A stretch of 64,000 bases of DNA, taken from positions 62,001 through 126,000 of the forward strand of contig NZ_BMYY01000010.1 in the NCBI RefSeq assembly GCF_014652515.1, given 5' to 3'. The DNA is from Bacterioplanes sanyensis (GTDB lineage: Bacteria > Pseudomonadota > Gammaproteobacteria > Pseudomonadales > Oceanobacteraceae). The notes beneath the pieces are model-generated. The model was not told the DNA's origin, ran no database searches, and saw only the letters and a list, made by a program, of their open reading frames with translations. The position numbers and the translations under genes were made by a program. Numbering within the stretch: the first letter of the stretch is position 1; each line of letters starts with the position of its first letter. Of this stretch, positions 56,350 to 64,000 are shown one piece after another.

Positions 56350-56364
56350 TGCGCGAGACCTGGA

Positions 56365-57234
56365 TCAGGTCAGTACCAAATCCGTACCAATGGCGTTCTT
56401 CAGCTTTTTCATGGCGTTCTTTTCCAGCTGACGAATGCGCTCGGCCGACACATTATAAACCGCGGCTAAATCGTGCAGTGTGGCTTTTTCTTCATTCAGC
56501 CAGCGCTGCTGCAAAATAGCACGGCTACGGTCATCGAGATCACCCATGGCTTGTGCTAAACGATCGTTGGCATCTTGCTCGTAATTGTCGTCTTCAACCA
56601 CGCGTGCAGGATCGAGGCTATGATCTTCGAGGTAGTAGGCCGGCGCTTGGTAAGCACTTTCATCGTCGTCATCAACGCCCGCATCAAAGGCGGCGTCGTA
56701 GGCGTGCAAGCGGCCTTCCATTTCGAACACGGTTTTCTTTTCCACGCCCAAATCGTTGGCAATGGCCTCGGCTTCGTCATTGCTTAACCAGCCTAGGCTC
56801 TTCTTCTGGCTGCGCAGATTAAAGAACAACTTGCGCTGCGCCTTAGTAGTGGCCACTTTCACGATGCGCCAGTTGCGCAGAATAAATTCGTGAATCTCGG
56901 CTTTGATCCAATGCACAGCAAAGGACACCAAACGCACCCCCACTTCTGGGTTAAAGCGCTTCACCGCCTTCATCAGGCCAACGTTGCCTTCTTGAATTAA
57001 GTCAGCCTGGTTCAGGCCGTAACCTGAATAACTGCGCGCGATGTGCACCACAAAGCGCATGTGCGACATGACCAGCACTCGAGCTGCTTCCAGATCGCCC
57101 TCATAGTGGAGACGCTCAGCCAAGGACTTTTCTTCCTCTGGGCTCAGCACAGGGATCGCATTCACCGTCGCAATGTAGGACTCCAGGTTAGCACCCGGTG
57201 ACATCGCATTAATGGCTTGCAAGCCTTTGTTCAT
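56365..57234 (-). CDS. rpoH: Heat-shock sigma factor RpoH (sigma-32)
   Basis: Sigma factor of 289 residues. Region 2 has [17 protein letters not shown] and [18 protein letters not shown]. The RpoH box [13 protein letters not shown] lies near residue 132. Region 4 has a helix-turn-helix ([20 protein letters not shown]) near 255. It directs RNA polymerase to chaperone and protease promoters. It lies downstream of ftsX, the Pseudomonas and E. coli order, with its own probable promoter in the 138-base gap. Confidence 0.97.
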   Translation of the reverse strand: MNKGLQAINAMSPGANLESYIATVNAIPVLSPEEEKSLAERLHYEGDLEAARVLVMSHMRFVVHIARSYSGYGLNQADLIQEGNVGLMKAVKRFNPEVGVRLVSFAVHWIKAEIHEFILRNWRIVKVATTKAQRKLFFNLRSQKKSLGWLSNDEAEAIANDLGVEKKTVFEMEGRLHAYDAAFDAGVDDDDESAYQAPAYYLEDHSLDPARVVEDDNYEQDANDRLAQAMGDLDDRSRAILQQRWLNEEKATLHDLAAVYNVSAERIRQLEKNAMKKLKNAIGTDLVLT

Positions 57235-57294
57235 CGAACACTCCCAAAATAAGGATCACATCAACGCCAATGCAGGATTGCATTAGCGATCGCT

Positions 57295-57324
57295 AGTCTA
57301 GCACTGGCGTTTTCTGACCGCCAA
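57295..57324 (-). promoter_or_regulatory. Putative rpoH promoter
   Basis: On the reverse strand TTGGCG (57319-57324) and TAGACT (57295-57300) are spaced by 18 bases, each matching four of six consensus positions. The -10 box abuts a perfect 12-base palindrome (57284-57295), and a perfect GTTCCA-TTT-TGGAAC dyad (57336-57350) lies just upstream. Confidence 0.4.
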
Positions 57325-57372
57325 GCCCGCGGAGAGTTCCATTTTGGAACAATCCGTACAGTTTTGTCAGAA

Positions 57373-58362
57373 TTAGGCCTGCGGCTCAATGTGGTGCAAA
57401 TGACGGCTCACTGACCACCAAGCGCCCAGCCATGCCATTAACACTGCCGCTGCTAGCAAAATTAACGCCGCGCCGGCAGACAGTGGCTGTAGCTCAAACG
57501 CCGAGCCATAAAGCTGCGACAGCTCGGCCACCGGGCCACTGAGCAACCACCAGCACAATACCAGCAACAGCCAGCACATGAGGCCACCAACTAGGCCAAT
57601 CCAAACGCCAAGGTACAAAAACGGCCGCCGCACATAGGCATTGGTGCCACCGACCAGCTTAATCACGCGGATCTCATCCTCACGTGCGGCAATCGACAAA
57701 CGCACGGTATTGCCCACCACCAGCACAATGGCCAATGCCAGCAAGCAACCCAATACCCAGATCAAGCGCTCGCCCAATTGCAGTAACGCCAATAAACGCT
57801 GCACCCAGCGCATGTCCAGCTGTACTTCATCCACCAGCGGCTGCTGCTCCAGCTTGAGCCGTAAGGCCTGCAATTGCGCTGGCGCCACACCCAGCGGCGG
57901 TTCGACCAGAATTACCGCTGGCAAAGGATTCTCTGGCAGCAGCTCCAAGGCACCGCCCAGGCCGGTACTGGCTTGGAACTCCGCCAATGCTTGCTCAGCA
58001 CTGATGTAGTCACTGCTTGCCACTTGCGGCCAGCTGCCCACTTGCTGCGCCAGCTGGCGACCCTCATTCAGATCACTGCCGGGTTGCAAATACACCGACA
58101 GCCGTCCGGACTGCTGCAATTGGCCACCGAGCTGCTGCACATTGTCCACCGTCATCCATAAGGCTCCGGGCAAGGTCAGCGCAATCGCCACCACCAGCCA
58201 GGTCAAAATGGTCGCCGTGGGCTTTTGCAGCAGCTTGATGAGCGTTTCAACCGCCACTAACTGATGATTGGCCAGCCATGCCTGCAACCGATGAAAGATG
58301 CCGATGCGCTGTTCAGAAGCGCCCTGGCGCGGGCCGCCCTGGCGCGGGCGTTTATCCGCCAT
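57373..58362 (-). CDS. ftsX: Cell division ABC transporter-like permease FtsX
   Basis: Membrane protein of 329 residues. A cytoplasmic N-terminus is rich in Arg, Gly and Gln. The first membrane span (LTWLVVAIALTLPGALWMTV) lies near residue 58. A periplasmic domain of about 110 residues follows, then three spans near 200, 250 and 300. It has the FtsX motif EIRVIKLVGGTNAYVRRPFLYLG, given here in two parts: EIRVIKLVGGTN and YVRRPFLYLG. With FtsE it activates septal peptidoglycan hydrolases. The ATG at 58362 overlaps the ftsE end by 11 bases. Confidence 0.95.
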   Translation of the reverse strand: MADKRPRQGGPRQGASEQRIGIFHRLQAWLANHQLVAVETLIKLLQKPTATILTWLVVAIALTLPGALWMTVDNVQQLGGQLQQSGRLSVYLQPGSDLNEGRQLAQQVGSWPQVASSDYISAEQALAEFQASTGLGGALELLPENPLPAVILVEPPLGVAPAQLQALRLKLEQQPLVDEVQLDMRWVQRLLALLQLGERLIWVLGCLLALAIVLVVGNTVRLSIAAREDEIRVIKLVGGTNAYVRRPFLYLGVWIGLVGGLMCWLLLVLCWWLLSGPVAELSQLYGSAFELQPLSAGAALILLAAAVLMAWLGAWWSVSRHLHHIEPQA

Positions 58363-59059
58363 AAATATCGTCCTCCACGGCACTGCCACCAGCCACCAGC
58401 TGACCATGATCGAGAATCAGCCGGCGATGCCCCATGCGCTCAATCAGGGCGATGTCGTGGGTCGCGATCAGCACCGTCACGCCGACCTGTTGAAAGCGTA
58501 CAAACAGGTTCATGATTTCCGCCGACAGCTCAGGGTCCAAGTTACCGGTGGGCTCATCCGCCAGCAGCAGCGGCGGCTTGTTTACCACCGCGCGGGCAAT
58601 GCCAACACGCTGTTGCTCACCGCCGGACAGCTCGATCGGGGTGCGCCCTTCTTTGCCTAATAAGCCAACCGAGTCGAGGGCGGCCCGCACTCGCCGCGCC
58701 GCTTGCGCCGGACTAAAGCCCGCAATTTGCAGCGGCAAAGCGACGTTGTCGTACACGGTGCGATCAAACAGCAATTGGTGATTCTGAAACACCACCCCGA
58801 CTTTGCGCCGTAGGTAGGGCACTTGGCTGGGGCGTAGCTGAGATAAGTCCTCGCCATCGACCATGACCCGGCCGCGCGTCGGCCGATCCATCAGCATCAT
58901 CAGCTTTAACAGGGTGCTCTTACCGGCACCGCTGTGACCGGTCAAAAAGGCAAACTCACCGCGGCCTAGCTCAAAGTTGATGCCACTGAGGGCGTCACGG
59001 CCACCCGGGTAGCGCTTGCTCACGCGCTCGAAGCGCACCATCGGATCCTGGGCGGACAT
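58352..59059 (-). CDS. ftsE: Cell division ATP-binding protein FtsE
   Basis: ABC ATPase of 235 residues. Walker A is [14 protein letters not shown] near residue 40. The Q-loop is VVFQNHQLL near 90, the signature [15 protein letters not shown] near 142, Walker [13 protein letters not shown] near 163, and the switch His lies in [10 protein letters not shown] near 197. It pairs with FtsX at the septum. It lies between ftsY and ftsX with short gaps, forming the conserved ftsYEX operon. Confidence 0.97.
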   Translation of the reverse strand: MSAQDPMVRFERVSKRYPGGRDALSGINFELGRGEFAFLTGHSGAGKSTLLKLMMLMDRPTRGRVMVDGEDLSQLRPSQVPYLRRKVGVVFQNHQLLFDRTVYDNVALPLQIAGFSPAQAARRVRAALDSVGLLGKEGRTPIELSGGEQQRVGIARAVVNKPPLLLADEPTGNLDPELSAEIMNLFVRFQQVGVTVLIATHDIALIERMGHRRLILDHGQLVAGGSAVEDDIYGG

Positions 59060-59067
59060 AAATAGCC

Positions 59068-60393
59068 TTAGTCGTCGTTGCGAAACAGCGCGCGGGTAAA
59101 CTCTTCGGCGTTAAACGGCCGCAAGTCGTCAATGCCTTCGCCGACGCCGATGTAGCGCACCGGCAGGCCAAACTGCTTGGCCAGAGCGAAGATGATGCCG
59201 CCTTTGGCGGTGCCGTCGAGCTTGGTCAGGGTCAGGCCGGTTACACCGATCAATTGCTGGAACTGCTTAGCCTGATTGATGGCGTTTTGACCGGTGCCGG
59301 CATCCAAGACCAACATGACCTCATGCGGCGCGGTGTCGTCGAGCTTTTTCATAACCCGCACGACTTTTTCCAGCTCTTGCATCAAGTTGTCTTTGTTGTG
59401 CAAACGGCCAGCGGTGTCAGCAATCAAAATGTCAGTGCCACGCGACTGCGCCGCTTGCACGGCGTCATAAATCACAGAGGCAGAATCGGCGCCGGTGTGC
59501 TGGGCAATCACCGGCACGCTGTTGCGCTCACCCCACACCTGCAGCTGCTCCACCGCCGCGGCGCGGAAAGTATCGCCCGCAGCCAACATAACGCTCTTGC
59601 CTTCACGCTGGAACTGCTTGGCCAGTTTGCCGATGGTGGTGGTTTTGCCGACGCCATTGATGCCAACCATCAAGATCACGTAGGGCTTGTTGCCATTTTC
59701 GACATTCAGCGGTTGCTGCACCTGGCCCAGCATGGCGGCCAACTCTTCGGTCAAGGCGTCGTACAGTGCGTCGGAATCGCTCAGCTCCTTGCGGCTCACG
59801 CGACGGGTCAGCCCGTCCATGATTTGTGTGGTCGCTTCGACACCGACATCGGCCATGATCAGCTGGGTTTCCAGCTCTTCGAGCAAATCGTCGTCGATCT
59901 CTTTTTTACCGATCAGCAGGTCGGCCAAGCCTTCGGTCAAATTGCTGCGGGTTTTGCTCAAGCCTTCGCGAATACGGCTAAAGAAGCCGCCTTTTTTCGG
60001 CTTTTCTTGCGTCGTCGCCGGCGCTTGCGGAGCAGGCTCTGGCTCGACAGTTACTTCTGGCTCTGGCTCAACGATGGCAGCGGGCTCTGGCTCAACGACC
60101 TCGGGCTCTACCGATTCAACGACTGGCTCCGGCTCAACAACAGGCTCTGCGGCTTGAGTATCGGGCTCTGGCATGGCTTCAGGAGCAGGTTCTGCCTCGA
60201 CTGTCGGCACTTGCTCTGCTGCTACCTCAGCCGATGCGGCAGGCGCGGATTCAGCGGGTGATTCGGCAGGTGGTTCATCAGGTATAGCCTCGACAGGCGC
60301 ATCGTCAGCAGGGTTGAGATTTTCTTCCACCGCCGGCTGAGGCTGCGCTTGTTCTGCCGCCTTCTTCTTTTTACGCTTAAAAAAATCAAACAT
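59068..60393 (-). CDS. ftsY: Signal recognition particle receptor FtsY
   Basis: SRP receptor GTPase of 441 residues. Residues about 1-140 are a highly acidic Glu/Pro/Val/Ala-rich membrane-targeting domain with repeated EPEP units. The NG domain follows: N-domain helices, G1 loop GINGVGKTTTIGKLA near residue 245, DTFRAAAVEQL near 274, DTAGRLHNK near 325, and TKLDGTAKGG near 393. It delivers ribosomes making membrane proteins to the translocon. It is divergent from the unidentified gene at 60539. Confidence 0.97.
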   Translation of the reverse strand: MFDFFKRKKKKAAEQAQPQPAVEENLNPADDAPVEAIPDEPPAESPAESAPAASAEVAAEQVPTVEAEPAPEAMPEPDTQAAEPVVEPEPVVESVEPEVVEPEPAAIVEPEPEVTVEPEPAPQAPATTQEKPKKGGFFSRIREGLSKTRSNLTEGLADLLIGKKEIDDDLLEELETQLIMADVGVEATTQIMDGLTRRVSRKELSDSDALYDALTEELAAMLGQVQQPLNVENGNKPYVILMVGINGVGKTTTIGKLAKQFQREGKSVMLAAGDTFRAAAVEQLQVWGERNSVPVIAQHTGADSASVIYDAVQAAQSRGTDILIADTAGRLHNKDNLMQELEKVVRVMKKLDDTAPHEVMLVLDAGTGQNAINQAKQFQQLIGVTGLTLTKLDGTAKGGIIFALAKQFGLPVRYIGVGEGIDDLRPFNAEEFTRALFRNDD

Positions 60394-60538
60394 GAGGTCA
60401 CGGTCTCGGTTGGCTCGGCGACCACCGACAATGTCGCTGGTACAAACAAAAATAAGGGCGTTATCCTACCACCAACCGCCCCCGCTCTGAATCCACCGCG
60501 TGCGAGCATCTGCGCTTGAATCAACAAAAGGAGACGGT

Positions 60539-61303
60539 GTGCGCTTTAGTCGCCCCACCCTGACCGCCATTATGCTCAGCAGTATGTTGCTGATTGTGGT
60601 CATTAATTTGCGCTACCAGCATCAGGAAGACATGCCGCTGGAGCCGTTGAACCTGCCACCACTGCCGCAGCAGGTGTGGCACAGCTGGCGCAGCCAAGAA
60701 GGTGTGCAAGTCTGGCACGCCATGCAGGCCGGCCAACAAGGCGAATTGATGTGGCTGTATGACGATGGCAGCAGTGCTCGCCAAACCCTGCCCAGCGATG
60801 ACTGGGCTAGTCAGCTGGCGCAACTGCCCCGCCCAACCATGTCCACCGCAGCAACACTGCTGCTGCAAGGCCCTTGGACGCGGCGTGAAGCACAAGCCAT
60901 CAGCGCCTATGTGATTAAGCGTCAGCGCCTCACCGCACTGACTTACCCAGGTTCTGACTTACTGATTTGCTTGTCTGAGCAACTGCCCGGTGCGCTGTGG
61001 TTGGCGCAACAGCAAAACAAGCAGTGGCATCAGCTGGCGCAACTCGGCGCTCTTACCGAGCCGACCTGGCCAGACCGCCAACAGTGGCAACAATGGCGTC
61101 AGCAGCAGGCCCGCCAGCTACGACAAAACTGGCTATCAACAACAGGGCAGATCGACATTCGTCGCCATCTTGCCTACCATCGCTGGTCTGACGATCTTTA
61201 CCAGCAACTGTATCAGGCGTTAGGCGATAGTCAGCGCACTGCACCACAGCAGGCCCAACAATGCTTGCTGACGACATCCACTTCGAGTGACACCCGTGAG
61301 TAA
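60539..61303 (+). CDS. Unrecognised membrane-anchored protein
   Basis: Protein of 254 residues that I do not recognise. I start it at GTG 60539, behind AGGAG with 6-base spacing. An N-terminal membrane segment (LTAIMLSSMLLIVVINL) lies near residues 8-24. The rest is a soluble, Gln- and Trp-rich domain with no motif I can name. In Pseudomonas two M16-type peptidase genes occupy the ftsY-rsmD gap. This protein is about half the length of one of those and lacks an HxxEH zinc motif. It overlaps rsmD by 17 bases, so it is probably co-translated with it. Confidence 0.75.
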   Translation: MRFSRPTLTAIMLSSMLLIVVINLRYQHQEDMPLEPLNLPPLPQQVWHSWRSQEGVQVWHAMQAGQQGELMWLYDDGSSARQTLPSDDWASQLAQLPRPTMSTAATLLLQGPWTRREAQAISAYVIKRQRLTALTYPGSDLLICLSEQLPGALWLAQQQNKQWHQLAQLGALTEPTWPDRQQWQQWRQQQARQLRQNWLSTTGQIDIRRHLAYHRWSDDLYQQLYQALGDSQRTAPQQAQQCLLTTSTSSDTRE

Positions 61304-61853
61304 AACACCCACCCAGCAGTTACGAATTATTGGCGGCGAGTGGCGCTCACGCCGCTTACGCTTTCCGGCCATCGATGGCTTACGGCCGACCATGGACCGC
61401 GTACGTGAAACCCTATTTAACTGGCTGCAGTTTGATATTGAAGGCGCGCGCGTCCTCGATGCCTTTGCCGGCAGCGGCGCGCTCGGCCTGGAGGCCCTGT
61501 CTCGCGGCGCCAAAGAGGTGGTTTTTTTAGAGAAGAACCCCAAAGCCGCGCTGCAACTCAAAGACAACCTCAAAACCCTACAAGCACCCAACGCGCAAGT
61601 GTGGGCCGGCGATGCGCTGCAGTGGCTAAGCGATAACCCTGAACCCTATGATTTGGTCTTTCTCGACCCGCCGTTTGGCCAGCAGCTGCTGCAGCCAGCC
61701 CTGCAGCAATTGACGCTGCTGCCCGGCGCCTTGGTCTACGTTGAGCATGAGCAAGGCTTGCAGCCCGACATACCCGCCCATTGGCAGCTACGTAAACGCA
61801 AAGACACTAAAGAATTTTGCTTCGCCCTGTACCAAGTAGAGTCCGAAGCCTAG
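61287..61853 (+). CDS. rsmD: 16S rRNA (guanine966-N2)-methyltransferase
   Basis: SAM-dependent methyltransferase of 188 residues acting on 16S rRNA. Motifs are LRIIGGEWRSRRLRFP near the N-terminus, RPTMDRVRETLFNWL near residue 32, the SAM loop DAFAGSGALGLEALSRGA near 57, and the catalytic LVFLDPPFGQQ near 125. The start is uncertain: GTG at 61287 or GTG at 61296. It lies in the ftsY-rsmD neighbourhood typical of Pseudomonas. Confidence 0.95.
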   Translation: MTPVSKTPTQQLRIIGGEWRSRRLRFPAIDGLRPTMDRVRETLFNWLQFDIEGARVLDAFAGSGALGLEALSRGAKEVVFLEKNPKAALQLKDNLKTLQAPNAQVWAGDALQWLSDNPEPYDLVFLDPPFGQQLLQPALQQLTLLPGALVYVEHEQGLQPDIPAHWQLRKRKDTKEFCFALYQVESEA

Positions 61854-61861
61854 GAGTGGCC

Positions 61862-63388
61862 ATGCACGACGATTTGCATCTGATTGTTCGCAATCTGGAA
61901 AGCACAGATTACCCGCAGCTAAAGGACTTGATGGATCATGTTTATCACGATCTTGATGGCGCCTGGCCCAAGCACACCATCGACAAGCTCATCCACGACT
62001 TTCCCGATGGCCAAATTGTGGTGCTCGACCGTGAGCACATCGTTGGCGTCGCGCTGTCGGTACAGGTGGATTATCAGACCTACAGCAATCCGCACGTCTA
62101 CGACGATCTGATCGGTCGGCGCATGACCATTTTAAACAATGACAATGGCGATGCCATGTACGGTCTGGACGTATTAATTCATCCAGAGTTTCGCGGCTAC
62201 CGTTTGGGCCGGCGCTTGTACGACGCACGCAAAGACCTATGCCGCCAGCTCAACCTGCGTGCCATTTTGGCCGGTGGTCGCATTCCCAACTATTACCGCC
62301 ATGCCGATGACATGACGCCGATGGAGTACATCGCCGCCGTCAGTCGCCGCGAAGAATACGACCCCATTTTGAGTTTTCAGCTGGCCAATGATTTTCAAGT
62401 CAAACGCCTGTTAGGTAAATACCTGCCGGAAGACGAAAAATCCCACGGCTACGCCACCTTGCTGGAATGGAACAACATTCTCTACGAGCCTTACGATGCC
62501 GTCATCGACAGCCGTAAAACCCAGGTGCGGGTCGGCGCCGTGCAGTGGCAAATGCGACCGTTTTCTTCGGTGCAGGACGTGCTGCAACAAGTCGAGTTTT
62601 TTATCGACACCCTGGCCGGCTACCAAAGCGACTTTGCTCTGTTCCCCGAGTTTTTTAACGCGCCCTTGATGGGCTTGATCGACAACAGCCATCAACAAAC
62701 CGATGCCATTCGCTTTATGGCCGGTTTTACCGAGCGTTTTCGCGATGAAATGTCGCGCATGGCGGTGAGCTATAACATCAACGTGATTACCGGCTCCATG
62801 CCTTTGCTGGAAGGCGAGCGGCTGTACAACGTCACCTACCTGTGCCGTCGCGATGGCACGGTAGAAGAGCAGCGCAAGATTCACATCACCCCCCACGAGC
62901 GCAAAGACTGGGTCATCCAGGGCGGCGATCAGGTACAAGTATTCGATACCGATGCTGGCAAGGTGGGGATTTTGATCTGCTACGACGTTGAGTTCCCAGA
63001 GCTGAGCCGGCTGATGGCTGACGAAGGTCTAGAAATTTTGTTCGTGCCCTTCTGGACCGACACCAAAAACGGTTACTTGCGCGTGCGCCACTGCGCCCAA
63101 GCGCGGGCCATCGAAAACGAGTGCTACGTGGTGATTTGCGGCAGCTGTGGCAACCTGCCGCAAGTTGAAGCACTGGATGTGCAGTACGCGCAATCGGCGG
63201 TATTCTCGCCGTCGGACTTCGCCTTTCCACACGATGCGGTAATGGCGGAGACCACGCCCAATACCGAGATGATCATGTTCTCCGATCTGGACATCGACAA
63301 ACTCAAACTGGTGCGCAGCGAAGGCTCGGTCAACAACCTCAAAGACCGTCGCCATGACCTCTACAACCTCAAATGGCGCCAACCATGA
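61862..63388 (+). CDS. Bifunctional GNAT acetyltransferase / carbon-nitrogen hydrolase
   Basis: Fusion protein of 508 residues. The N-terminal GNAT domain (about 1-200) has LIHPEFRGYRLGRRLYDAR as acetyl-CoA site near residue 115. The C-terminal nitrilase-superfamily domain (about 220-500) has the catalytic Glu in FALFPEFFNAP near 260, Lys in EEQRKIHITPHE near 340, and Cys in GILICYDVEFPEL near 375. All three triad residues are present. Such fusions are widespread in proteobacteria, but the substrate is unknown. acyP overlaps its stop (ATGA). Confidence 0.93.
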   Translation: MHDDLHLIVRNLESTDYPQLKDLMDHVYHDLDGAWPKHTIDKLIHDFPDGQIVVLDREHIVGVALSVQVDYQTYSNPHVYDDLIGRRMTILNNDNGDAMYGLDVLIHPEFRGYRLGRRLYDARKDLCRQLNLRAILAGGRIPNYYRHADDMTPMEYIAAVSRREEYDPILSFQLANDFQVKRLLGKYLPEDEKSHGYATLLEWNNILYEPYDAVIDSRKTQVRVGAVQWQMRPFSSVQDVLQQVEFFIDTLAGYQSDFALFPEFFNAPLMGLIDNSHQQTDAIRFMAGFTERFRDEMSRMAVSYNINVITGSMPLLEGERLYNVTYLCRRDGTVEEQRKIHITPHERKDWVIQGGDQVQVFDTDAGKVGILICYDVEFPELSRLMADEGLEILFVPFWTDTKNGYLRVRHCAQARAIENECYVVICGSCGNLPQVEALDVQYAQSAVFSPSDFAFPHDAVMAETTPNTEMIMFSDLDIDKLKLVRSEGSVNNLKDRRHDLYNLKWRQP

Positions 63389-63654
63389 GCGCGTTTAAGG
63401 CGCTTATGAGTGGCAAGGTACAAGGCGTGTGGTTTCGCGACAGCACGCGCCAAGTCGCTGAGCGCTTGGGCCTACAGGGCCATGCCATCAACTTGAGCGA
63501 TGGTCGGGTAGAAGTTCTAGTAATTGGCCCCAGAGATGAGCTGGAGCGGCTGTTGGAATATCTGCACCAAGGGCCGCCCCATGCGCGCGTCGATCAGGTT
63601 GAGCTGCAATGGCTTGAGGTTGAGCCCGATGTCAGTGGCTTTCGCGTCGGTTAA
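63385..63654 (+). CDS. acyP: Acylphosphatase
   Basis: Small enzyme of 89 residues hydrolysing acyl phosphates. The signature GKVQGVWFRDSTRQVAERLG near residue 10 contains the phosphate-binding loop and catalytic Arg, and INLSDGRVEVLVIG near 40 contains the Asn. The ATG at 63385 overlaps the preceding stop. The final four bases overlap the convergent gene at the window end. Confidence 0.95.
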   Translation: MSAFKALMSGKVQGVWFRDSTRQVAERLGLQGHAINLSDGRVEVLVIGPRDELERLLEYLHQGPPHARVDQVELQWLEVEPDVSGFRVG

Positions 63655-64000
63655 CAGCCCGGTAGACGAGGGTGTTGACCACAAACGCGCACGCTGCCAT
63701 CGCGTGAATCGTATTCAATGACCAACTGGGCGGTATTGCGATTACCGCCGTCGCCACCGGCCCGATACACATACGAGCACACACGATTGCCCGTATGGCG
63801 ATAGGCCTGATAATCAAGGGCCGAGGTATTGTGCGCCACACTGGGCGCCATGTTGAGCACGCCGTTCCATACGCCCGCGCAGCCGCGTGGGCCTCGGCCG
63901 ATGTTTTCGTTGCCGTTGCCCTTATCAATGCCGATGGGAAAGCCGCTGTTGTTGGTGTCGACATTGCCCGCACCAAAGCCGGGCAAGTTCTGCACCCGAG
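63651..64000 (-). CDS. 3' end of an unidentified, probably exported protein
   Basis: A frame open from the window edge ends at 63651; its start is outside. The visible C-terminal part of about 115 residues is rich in Gly and Asn, with a few Cys (GCAGVWNGVL, RVCSYVYRAGGDGG, QLVIEYDSRDGSVRVCG). The Cys and beta-strand pattern is compatible with the C-terminal domain of a type IV pilin-like or other secreted protein. That is only a resemblance; I cannot name a family. Confidence 0.5.
   Translation of the reverse strand, partial: RVQNLPGFGAGNVDTNNSGFPIGIDKGNGNENIGRGPRGCAGVWNGVLNMAPSVAHNTSALDYQAYRHTGNRVCSYVYRAGGDGGNRNTAQLVIEYDSRDGSVRVCGQHPRLPGC

Noticed and set aside
59254-60261. 335-codon open frame opposite ftsY
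   Set aside because: It is the antisense of the GC-rich, repetitive ftsY coding sequence; the product is low-complexity with no recognisable fold and ftsY is certain.
59990-60360. Repeat-like GGCTCTGGCTC units suggestive of a repeat array
   Set aside because: They encode the Glu/Pro-rich acidic domain of FtsY; spacing is irregular and there are no CRISPR spacers.

Overview
The window looks like a chromosome segment of a marine-type gammaproteobacterium near the Pseudomonadales/Oceanospirillales boundary. This is inferred from gene order, not from a ribosomal RNA. Several blocks follow the Pseudomonas order closely: pilG-gshB-tonB3-yqgE-yqgF-pyrR-pyrB-pyrC', lptM-lysA-dapF-DUF484-HAD, pilU-pilT facing yggS-proC-yggT, hemB-ppk1-ppx-trxA-rho, and rpoH-ftsX-ftsE-ftsY. 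The region is dense core genome. I see no insertion sequence, prophage, CRISPR array, rRNA or tRNA.

Layout. 1-6 kb: start of pilG (reverse), then glutathione synthesis, a TonB-family protein, yqgE, yqgF and the pyrimidine genes pyrR-pyrB-pyrC', tightly packed. 6-12.5 kb: class I adenylate cyclase, the LPS-assembly lipoprotein LptM, lysine biosynthesis (lysA, dapF), a DUF484 protein and a HAD hydrolase. 12.5-18 kb: a SutA-like RNA polymerase-binding protein, polyamine genes speA and speE, a cytochrome c5 and a lytic transglycosylase. 17.7-23 kb: ynbE-ydbL, lemA with an M48 protease, and a chemoreceptor. 23-26 kb: a molybdopterin operon moaABCDE behind a probable Moco riboswitch. 25.8-32.7 kb: a GGDEF-EAL protein, the pilus motors PilU and PilT, and yggS-proC-yggT. 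32.7-43.5 kb is the most accessory-like part: a DUF917 protein overlapping a hybrid histidine kinase, an intracellular PHA depolymerase, an Mpo1-like protein, an acyl-CoA synthetase, a MATE pump, a DUF481 protein, a Spy-like protein, smrA and a solute-binding protein. 43.7-50.5 kb: ilvA, rpiA, a YdbH-like giant, a thioesterase and hemB. 50.5-64 kb: polyphosphate genes, a broken trxA, rho, rpoH, ftsXEY, an unrecognised anchored protein, rsmD, a GNAT-nitrilase fusion, acyP and the 3' end of an unidentified secreted-looking gene.

Most genes serve housekeeping functions: nucleotide and amino-acid synthesis, cofactors, division, heat shock and envelope maintenance. A surface and signalling theme runs through the segment: type IV pilus parts (PilG, a TonB3-like protein, PilT, PilU), cAMP synthesis, a c-di-GMP enzyme and a chemoreceptor. 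A second theme is outer-membrane lipid handling (LptM and the YdbH/YnbE/YdbL set, split here over two loci).

The most striking observation is thioredoxin. The gene between ppx and rho lacks exactly the segment encoding the CGPC active site, and the loss shifts the frame. It is either a real loss of the main thioredoxin or a sequence error. Other items worth a look are the coupled DUF917/kinase pair, a short SutA, the split ydbH system, a possible Tat-exported transglycosylase, hairpins in the rho and rpoH leaders, and an unrecognised gene where Pseudomonas carries two M16-type peptidase genes. I did not find a clearly new multi-gene system.
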